In this document: piece after piece, positions 57,835-64,000 of the stretch
Layout: every line of letters starts with the position of its first letter
How positions within the stretch are numbered: the stretch's first letter is position 1
From: Rodentibacter caecimuris
GTDB taxonomy: Bacteria > Pseudomonadota > Gammaproteobacteria > Enterobacterales > Pasteurellaceae
Length of the DNA: 64,000 nucleotides
Direction of reading: 5' to 3'
NCBI GenBank assembly: GCA_001998905.1
Contig: MLAA01000012.1
Coordinates: 1-64,000 of the forward strand
Position numbers and translations under genes: made by a program
The notes under the pieces: model-generated
The model's input: the letters and a program-made list of their open reading frames with translations, nothing else
Databases searched by the model: none
What the model was told of the DNA's origin: nothing

Positions 57835-57917
57835 ATTACTCCTTCATTTATAGGGAAATATCGTTGTTTGTTATCTTTTATATAGGGCTTTGTTTGTGGT
57901 TTGTTCCAGTAATATTG

Positions 57918-59681
57918 CTACTCGCCAAATTGCATACTGTGCAATTGTTTATATGCACCACCTTGATTTAATAATTCTTGGTGAGAACCTCTTTCAATAA
58001 TTTCACCGTGATCTACAACTAAAATTTCGTCAGCGTTTTCAATTGTAGAAAGTCGATGCGCAATCACAAGAACTGTTCGATTTTTCTTGAGATCCTCTAA
58101 TGCGGCTTGAATAGCTCGCTCAGATTCAGTATCTAAAGCCGAAGTTGCTTCATCTAGAATTAAGACAGGAGAATCTCTCAGTAAGGCTCTGGCGATGGCT
58201 AAGCGTTGGCGTTGTCCACCAGATAGGCTTGCACCGTTTTCACCGATAATGGTATCGAAACCGTTTGGCAATTTTTCAATAAATTCCAATGCATGTGCCG
58301 ATTTTGCAGCAGCGATGATATCTGCTTGTGTATATTGATGATTTGAGGCGTAAGCGATATTGTTCGCAATTGTATCGTTAAATAAATGGACTTGTTGAGA
58401 AACTACCGCACAGTTTTGGCGTAAATTAGATAAACGATAGTCTTGAATGTTGACACCATCCAATAAAATTTCGCCTTGTTGAATATCGTAAAAGCGTGTT
58501 ACCAAATTCGCAATGGTTGATTTTCCGGAGCCTGACCGCCCTACCAAGGCAACGGTTTTTCCGGCCGGAATGTGGAAAGATACTTGATGTAAGGCAGCTT
58601 CTTCTTTTCCTTGATAGTGAAATGTTACTTTATTAAAAGTAATATCACCTTTTGCTGGCTCAGCTTTATGAGTGCCGGTATCTTTTTCAGTTTCAAGATC
58701 CAAAATAGAGAATAGCGTTTGGCAAGCGGCCATTCCTCGTTGAAATTGGGAATTAACATTCGTTAGTGATTTGAGTGGGCGCATCATTGCTAACATTGAA
58801 GAAAATACGACAGTAAATGAACCTGCTGTTAAATGGTTGTCGGCTAAAATTGGTGTTGTTGCTAAATAGAGAACAACGGCTAACGCGGAAGAGGCGATAA
58901 TTTGTACAATAGGATCGGAAATAGCATCAGCGGTAACCATTTTCATTCCTTTACGACGCATATCGTTACTAACATGATTAAAACGTTCTTCTTCGACAGA
59001 TTGTCCGCCAAAAGAAAGTACCACTTTATGTCCTTTTAGCATCTGTTCTGTGGTGGAGGTTAGCTCTCCCATAGAATCTTGCATATTTTTACTGAGCTGA
59101 CGGAAGATTTTTGAAACCGCACGGATTAAAACTGCAATAATTGGACCAATAATAAAGAGGACTATGGTTAATTCCCAGCTAGTGTAAATCATTACGCACA
59201 ATAAAGAGATAATATATGCGCCTTCTCGCACTATAGTAATAAGGGAACCGGAGGAGGAACTAGCAATTATTTCAGAATCATAAGTAATACGAGAGAGTAG
59301 TTTCCCCGTTGAATTTTGATCAAAAAAACTGACAGGCATAAACATTAAGTGTTTAAATAATCGTCTACGCATTGTCATTACTACTTTGCCGGAGACCCAA
59401 GCCAAACAATATGATGAAATAAAATTACTGATCCCTCGTAAAAAGATCATTCCAACGACAACAAATGCCATCATTTTCAAGAATGAATGATCGGCTTTTC
59501 CGAATCCGTTATCAAGTAAAGGTTTGAGTAGATAAATTAGGCCGGAGTCAGCTAGCGCATTGAGTACTAGTGCAACACCTGCGACGACTAGCCCCGATTT
59601 GAAGGGGGAAATCATTGGCCATAAGCGTTTGAAGGTTTGCATTGTGGAGAAATCTTGATCTTGAATTTGTGAATCTTGCAT
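57918..59681 (-). CDS. msbA: Lipid A export ATP-binding/permease protein MsbA
   Basis: A half-size ABC exporter that, as a dimer, flips lipid A-core across the inner membrane. The 587 residues have six membrane helices (~1-320) and an ATPase domain with Walker [10 protein letters not shown] (~378-386), signature [16 protein letters not shown] (~482-497), Walker [13 protein letters not shown] (~501-512) and the H-loop AHRLSTI. It opens the msbA-lpxK-ycaR-kdsB run and lies 45 bases after comEC, the same order as in H. influenzae. Confidence 0.96.
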   Translation of the reverse strand: MQDSQIQDQDFSTMQTFKRLWPMISPFKSGLVVAGVALVLNALADSGLIYLLKPLLDNGFGKADHSFLKMMAFVVVGMIFLRGISNFISSYCLAWVSGKVVMTMRRRLFKHLMFMPVSFFDQNSTGKLLSRITYDSEIIASSSSGSLITIVREGAYIISLLCVMIYTSWELTIVLFIIGPIIAVLIRAVSKIFRQLSKNMQDSMGELTSTTEQMLKGHKVVLSFGGQSVEEERFNHVSNDMRRKGMKMVTADAISDPIVQIIASSALAVVLYLATTPILADNHLTAGSFTVVFSSMLAMMRPLKSLTNVNSQFQRGMAACQTLFSILDLETEKDTGTHKAEPAKGDITFNKVTFHYQGKEEAALHQVSFHIPAGKTVALVGRSGSGKSTIANLVTRFYDIQQGEILLDGVNIQDYRLSNLRQNCAVVSQQVHLFNDTIANNIAYASNHQYTQADIIAAAKSAHALEFIEKLPNGFDTIIGENGASLSGGQRQRLAIARALLRDSPVLILDEATSALDTESERAIQAALEDLKKNRTVLVIAHRLSTIENADEILVVDHGEIIERGSHQELLNQGGAYKQLHSMQFGE

Positions 59682-59726
59682 ACCGGATTGTCTTTGTACC
59701 TCAAAAATTGGCGGACATTTTACCTG

Positions 59727-62147
59727 TTATTTTTCGGATAATCCAATCGGTCTCGCATACCAAGGGGAAAATAGTGTTCGGGCGGTTTGGATTTGAACAG
59801 ATTTTTCATAAAAATTAATTCTGATTTGTCCAACATCTGCAGTGTTTTTTGTTTGTACTTGATAACGTTTTAAACGTTCAAGGACATCAATATGCGGAAA
59901 TTTCCAAGGGTTATGTTTGCCGCTAGAAATGAGCCCAATCTTAGGTTTAGTCCTGGAGAGTAAGAATTCGCTGGTTGAAGTTTTACTGCCATGATGACCT
60001 ATTTGTAGAATATCAATTTTTCCAGCGTTCACTGCAATTTGACGTTCGACTAGACGATCTGCATCACCGGTTAAGAGGATCTTATGTTGTTTGTCTTGTA
60101 ATAGGATAACACAAGAATCTGCATTTTTTGCTCGAGTTACCTTTTGGGGAGGAGAAAGTACTCGGAACATTAGTCCTTGCCATTGCCAACTTATATCTTT
60201 TTGGCAAAAAGTGCGGTCAATTTTGTTATTTTTATGTGGATAGTATTTTAATGAAGGTGTAATAAGTTTTATATTTGGAAGGGCAGTTAATAAAGGTGTA
60301 GCACCCCCTGCGTGATCATTGTCGTCATGACTTAAGATCAACATTTCCAATTTAATTCCTTCGCGTTGTAAATAAGGCAAAATTTCGAGTTCTGCCATAG
60401 AACCGCCTCGCCAGCTAGCTCCCGAATCATATAATACACCTCTTCCGTTCTTGACTATTAATGTAGCAAGACCTTGCCCGACATCCAAAGTCTCTAACTG
60501 CCAAGTCGGGCGATTAAGTATTCGGTAAATCGGTATTATAAGTAAACCGATGATAGCAGGGAAAAGTAGGCTGAAAATCGGGAGAAAAGCAGATTTGGTT
60601 TGAAAAGGAAAATACTGAGGGTGAAAAGTGAAGCCCTTTCGTTTTATTAATTTTGTCAACTGATGAGATTGTGATTTTTGATTTGTGAAGAAGTAAGCTA
60701 ACCATAATAGACTACCAAATAATGCGAGAAAAAGTGCGGTCAAAATAAATACCGAATTGATTGAAAAAGTTACCCATTGTCCTTGTAAGAATTGAATGAT
60801 GTTGGTTGTTAGATGAACAAGATAATCGGCAATTTGCCATGAGAAAAATGCACCATTACTCAGAACGGCAAATAAGACTAGAGGAACGAGTATAAAACTA
60901 AATATAGGGACAATAATTAAATTAGCGATAATACCGTTGAGTGAAAATCCATTAAATAGTAGAAGTTGAATAGGGGTAAATAGTAAAAATAATCCTATTT
61001 GTAGATGAACTAGACTTAGAATTGCGAGTGCTTTAGGAAAGAGTGGGCGGTGCTGCCATTGAATTAGAGATATAGGAAAGGCATGGTACCATATTAGTAG
61101 AACCCCAACGGCACTAATAGACAACCAAAAACTGTTGGAAAGAATCATCAGTGGCTCAAATAGTAATAAGAAGCCGATAACCAGATAAAAATATTGAAAC
61201 GGAGAATAATATCGTCGGGATAGTCGAATAGTGCAGACAATAACTAGAGCACTAAGTGCTCTTCGTGTAGGGATATTAAATCCGGCGAAATAAGCATAAA
61301 GTGCTGCGGTGGATAAACCGATAAGAATAGGGAATGTTGGTGTAATGAATCTTGCTGGAAAAAAATATTGGATAGCCCTGGTTAAATAGAAACCGATTGC
61401 CATTGCAAGACCAATATGTAAACCAGAGATTGCCAGTAAATGTGCCGTATTGGTTTGTTGATATTCTTGCCACATATCGGAAGGTAGCCAAGCACGTTCG
61501 CCAAATCCTAATGCTAATAATAAACCTTGCCTCGGCAGATTTGTAGTTTGTTGTAATGCTTGATAAAGTTTTTGTTGACGCCAAGAGTAGTTGCTATTCT
61601 TTTTTGTAGCCTTTGTGATTGTTGTGCGTGCCGTGATTTTTTTCGATAGATACCATTTTTGCCGATCAAACCCACCAAAATTTAATCTTGATGAAATAGA
61701 TTTAAGTTTTATTTCCGAATTCCAGATTTCTCCAATAAAAGGGCGTTCGGGGTGTTTCCAATTCACTAATAACCTCTGTGGAGGTATATTTGGTGAAAGC
61801 TGTACTGAGGCGATAAGTGTTTGATAATCTTTTTGGTGTAGTATCTCTTCTATTTTTAATTCGGTTTGTATGTTCGGGAGAGTTCGTGCGATTTGATCCG
61901 CTTGATGTAATAAAGTGAGAGCCTGTGAATGCGTAAATGCCAAACAGATTATAAATCCGCACAAATAAATAATAAGACGGGTTAAAAATAAATAATTGAA
62001 CCAATAGCAATAAAGTGCGGTCATAACGAGCGGTAAATTAAAGAGCAGAGCAGTATGCCAAGAAAGTAGAAGAATATCTGGCAGTATTAATAATGAGAAA
62101 CTTGAGATGATGGGGAAGGCGATCAAAGTAAACAAGTCAGGTTTCAT
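59727..62147 (-). CDS. comEC: DNA uptake channel protein ComEC (Rec2)
   Basis: The inner-membrane channel that brings one strand of transforming DNA into the cytoplasm. The 806 residues hold an N-terminal DUF4131 region (~20-190) and the competence domain with many helices (~215-500; NTAHLLAISGLHIGLAMAIG). A metallo-beta-lactamase-like domain (~555-790; LILSHDDNDHAGG, IGHHGSKTS) follows; in some homologs it degrades the other strand. H. influenzae rec2 mutants are non-transformable. The ATG at 62147 was chosen; a GTG nine bases upstream is possible and neither has a good ribosome site. It contains three uptake sequences. Confidence 0.95.
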   Translation of the reverse strand: MKPDLFTLIAFPIISSFSLLILPDILLLSWHTALLFNLPLVMTALYCYWFNYLFLTRLIIYLCGFIICLAFTHSQALTLLHQADQIARTLPNIQTELKIEEILHQKDYQTLIASVQLSPNIPPQRLLVNWKHPERPFIGEIWNSEIKLKSISSRLNFGGFDRQKWYLSKKITARTTITKATKKNSNYSWRQQKLYQALQQTTNLPRQGLLLALGFGERAWLPSDMWQEYQQTNTAHLLAISGLHIGLAMAIGFYLTRAIQYFFPARFITPTFPILIGLSTAALYAYFAGFNIPTRRALSALVIVCTIRLSRRYYSPFQYFYLVIGFLLLFEPLMILSNSFWLSISAVGVLLIWYHAFPISLIQWQHRPLFPKALAILSLVHLQIGLFLLFTPIQLLLFNGFSLNGIIANLIIVPIFSFILVPLVLFAVLSNGAFFSWQIADYLVHLTTNIIQFLQGQWVTFSINSVFILTALFLALFGSLLWLAYFFTNQKSQSHQLTKLIKRKGFTFHPQYFPFQTKSAFLPIFSLLFPAIIGLLIIPIYRILNRPTWQLETLDVGQGLATLIVKNGRGVLYDSGASWRGGSMAELEILPYLQREGIKLEMLILSHDDNDHAGGATPLLTALPNIKLITPSLKYYPHKNNKIDRTFCQKDISWQWQGLMFRVLSPPQKVTRAKNADSCVILLQDKQHKILLTGDADRLVERQIAVNAGKIDILQIGHHGSKTSTSEFLLSRTKPKIGLISSGKHNPWKFPHIDVLERLKRYQVQTKNTADVGQIRINFYEKSVQIQTARTLFSPWYARPIGLSEK

Positions 62148-62225
62148 ATTCTGCACTATGTTATCTAAAAATAGAATTGACGCTAGTCTAGATAAGAAAA
62201 TGAAGCAAATTATTTTATTTAAAAA

Positions 62226-62241
62226 TAAGAGTAAGATCGCA
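62226..62241 (-). promoter_or_regulatory. Candidate CRP-S half-perfect site upstream of comEC
   Basis: Read on the minus strand: TTTTGCGATC (a perfect half of the CRP-S consensus) followed by a weaker TCTTA half, 79 bases upstream of comEC. A TTATCT element lies about 41 bases downstream of its centre, the same spacing as at comN. rec2 belongs to the CRP-S regulon in H. influenzae. Confidence 0.5.
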
Positions 62242-62381
62242 AAATTAAAATTTTCTTTGGATATTTTGTTTGCTAAAAGTAAAAAGTTCTGTTATTTATA
62301 CGCCCTTTAAAATGAAGGGTAGAAATAATCTGCAAAACAAAGGCTGTATTTCTAATTCGATTTATTCACTAGGAGTGTACC

Positions 62382-62819
62382 ATGTCTAAAGCGTCGTTAA
62401 GCTTATTGGATTTAGCAGGGGTTAAACCCTATCAATCTAAAAAAGATGAAGAATATATGAATGAAGCTCAAATTCTTCACTTTAAAAAGATTTTAAATGC
62501 CTGGCACCAACAAATTATCGAAGAAACGACTCGTACTGTTGCTCATATGCAAGATGAGGCTGCTAATTTTCCGGATCCAGCTGATCGTGCTACGCAAGAG
62601 GAAGAATTTAGTTTGGAACTGCGCAACCGTGATCGTGAGCGCAAATTAATGAAAAAAATCGAACATACACTGAAAAAATTGGAAACCGAGGATTTTGGTT
62701 ATTGTGATTCTTGTGGCGAAGAAATTGGGATTCGTCGTTTAGAGGCTCGTCCAACGGCAGATCTATGTATTGATTGCAAGACTCTCGCTGAAATTCGCGA
62801 AAAGCAACTTATTGGATAA
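62382..62819 (+). CDS. dksA: RNA polymerase-binding transcription factor DksA
   Basis: Works with ppGpp at the RNA polymerase secondary channel to shut down rRNA synthesis and activate stress genes. The 145 residues form a coiled coil (~30-110) whose tip carries the conserved [10 protein letters not shown] (D61, D64 and A66-like positions) and a C4-type zinc finger [20 protein letters not shown] followed by CIDC. The length and sequence fit DksA proper. GGAGTG precedes the ATG. pcnB follows, as in E. coli order with gluQ missing. Confidence 0.96.
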   Translation: MSKASLSLLDLAGVKPYQSKKDEEYMNEAQILHFKKILNAWHQQIIEETTRTVAHMQDEAANFPDPADRATQEEEFSLELRNRDRERKLMKKIEHTLKKLETEDFGYCDSCGEEIGIRRLEARPTADLCIDCKTLAEIREKQLIG

Positions 62820-62835
62820 GTTATGTTGGGAGGAG

Positions 62836-62871
62836 GTGCGGTCGGTTTTAGTTAAATTTTACCGACCGCAC
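62836..62871 (+). terminator. Uptake-sequence hairpin between dksA and pcnB
   Basis: GTGCGGTCGGT and ACCGACCGCAC form a perfect 11-bp stem with a 14-nt loop, one arm extending to a full uptake core (AAGTGCGGT on the minus strand). No long T-run follows, so termination may be partial. Confidence 0.7.
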
Positions 62872-62913
62872 TTCCTATTGTATTTTGTAATGTAAATAAT
62901 TACGGAGTTTATT

Positions 62914-64000
62914 ATTCTTAGTTATATCAAAACGTGGTTTGGTAAAAAAAGTGAAACGATAAAGTCATCTTGCCAATTGAAACAAACCACTATTCAGGCA
63001 GAATTTACGGATAATAATGATATCCCTTCAACTGAAAATGTTGAGCCAACGCTTCTCCCTGATCATTGTTTTAAACTTAAAGCTTCCTCTTTTGGTATTA
63101 CTCCTCGTCTGATTAGTCGGAATGCGCTTACTGTTGTAGAAAAGCTACAACGTCAGGGGTTTGAGGCCTATATTGTTGGTGGATGTTTACGGGATTTATT
63201 ACTAGACAAAAAACCAAAAGATTTTGATGTAGCGACGAATGCTCGTCCGGAACAGATCCAAAGCGTTTTTCAGCGGCAATGCAGATTGGTCGGACGGCGT
63301 TTCCGTTTGGCACATATTATGTTTGGACGAGATGTCATTGAAGTTGCTACATTCCGTGCAAATCACATCAATGTTGGAAATGAGAATCAAGCTAAAAAAA
63401 CAGATGACGGAATGCTAGTTCGTGATAATGTGTATGGTAATATTGAGCAAGATGCCTGCCGTCGGGATTTTACAGTTAATGCGCTATATTATGATCCAAA
63501 GCATAATACACTAATAGATTATTTTGACGGTATTTCAGATCTTAAGGCGGGGAAATTGCGTTTGATTGGAGAGCCGGTTATACGCTATCAAGAAGATCCC
63601 GTTAGAATGTTGCGCTCAATTCGCTTTATAGCTAAATTGGATATGTTTTTAGATAAGCCGAGTGATGTTCCGATCCGTGAGTTAGCCCCTCTTCTGAAAC
63701 AAATTCCACCGGCCCGTTTGTTTGATGAGAGTTTAAAATTGCTACAAGCGGGGGAAGGGGTAAAAACTTACCGCCTATTGCGAGAGTACGCATTATTTGA
63801 GCAATTATTTCCTTCTTTAATGCCCTATTTTACAGAGCGTGGGGATAGTTTTGCTGAGCGTATGATTATAACAGCTTTGAAGTCGACTGATGAACGCATT
63901 GCCGATAAGTTAAGAATTAACCCCGCTTTTTTATTTGCAGCATTTTTTTGGTATCCATTACGAGAGAAAGTGGAAATATTGAAAAATGAAGGTGGATTGA
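62914..64000 (+). CDS. pcnB: Poly(A) polymerase I (PcnB), 5' part, non-canonical ATT start
   Basis: Adds poly(A) tails to RNA and marks it for decay. The frame is open to the window edge (362 codons seen of about 450). Motifs: YIVGGCLRDLLL (~86-97), the catalytic DFD in KPKDFDVATNA (D103 and D105), RRDFTVNALYYDP and DPVRMLRSIRF. No ATG, GTG or TTG lies between the upstream in-frame stop (62893) and residue ~23. ATT at 62914 (or 62911) follows GGAG at 62904, and E. coli pcnB is known to start at ATT. The first residues read LSYIKTWFGKKS. An inefficient start would keep poly(A) levels low. Confidence 0.92.
   Translation, partial: MLSYIKTWFGKKSETIKSSCQLKQTTIQAEFTDNNDIPSTENVEPTLLPDHCFKLKASSFGITPRLISRNALTVVEKLQRQGFEAYIVGGCLRDLLLDKKPKDFDVATNARPEQIQSVFQRQCRLVGRRFRLAHIMFGRDVIEVATFRANHINVGNENQAKKTDDGMLVRDNVYGNIEQDACRRDFTVNALYYDPKHNTLIDYFDGISDLKAGKLRLIGEPVIRYQEDPVRMLRSIRFIAKLDMFLDKPSDVPIRELAPLLKQIPPARLFDESLKLLQAGEGVKTYRLLREYALFEQLFPSLMPYFTERGDSFAERMIITALKSTDERIADKLRINPAFLFAAFFWYPLREKVEILKNEGGL

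Overview
The window comes from a member of the Pasteurellaceae. The 9-base uptake signal AAGTGCGGT or its complement recurs roughly every 2 kb, often as AAGTGCGGTC. The competence pseudopilin set comNOPQ lies directly upstream of recC, rec2/comEC is present, and the housekeeping proteins look closest to Haemophilus, Pasteurella and Aggregatibacter. Intact mannitol genes and a scrA-type sucrose permease argue against H. influenzae itself. I cannot name the species.

Layout of the left part (1-33.9 kb). This is ordinary chromosome: tig (cut by the window edge), kbp, ypfJ, lpxH, plsC, ftsP, a small secreted protein and a lone scrA. Then come glyA, purD and purH with a PurR-like operator, doxX, dsbD, arcA with an FNR-like box, smpB, the molybdate operon modABC behind yfbR, degS, and ribD with nrdR. 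purB-hflD follow, divergent from mtlA-mtlD-mtlR. Three perfect CRP palindromes sit upstream of mtlA. Next are dusC, djlA, pyrE-rph and a SulP transporter.

Mobile region (33.86-44.99 kb). An 11.1-kb integrated element starts inside the 3' end of an intact tRNA-Ser(GGA) gene and ends at a 14-bp copy of that end. It carries a P4-type integrase, two AlpA-like regulators, two Ogr/Delta-like zinc-finger proteins, a coiled-coil protein, an AT-rich cargo gene and a stand-alone P2-family major capsid protein. It also has an Ash-like protein, a DUF927 replication helicase/primase, an origin with phased iterons and a RelBE-type toxin-antitoxin pair. No portal, terminase, scaffold, tail or lysis gene is visible. 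I read it as a phage satellite related to P4 and to the phage-inducible chromosomal islands. It is unusual in carrying the capsid gene without the rest of a head module. Matching arm-site repeats lie near both ends. The element contains uptake signals, which suggests long residence in this family.

Right part (45-64 kb). This is again core genome: recC with comQPON behind a candidate CRP-S competence site, suhB, ybeY-ybeZ, uvrC, kdsB, ycaR, lpxK, msbA, comEC, dksA and the start of pcnB. pcnB has no ATG, GTG or TTG near its start and appears to begin at ATT, as in E. coli. The kdsB-ycaR-lpxK-msbA genes serve lipopolysaccharide synthesis and export together with lpxH at 1.8 kb. comNOPQ and comEC serve DNA uptake, consistent with the dense uptake signals.
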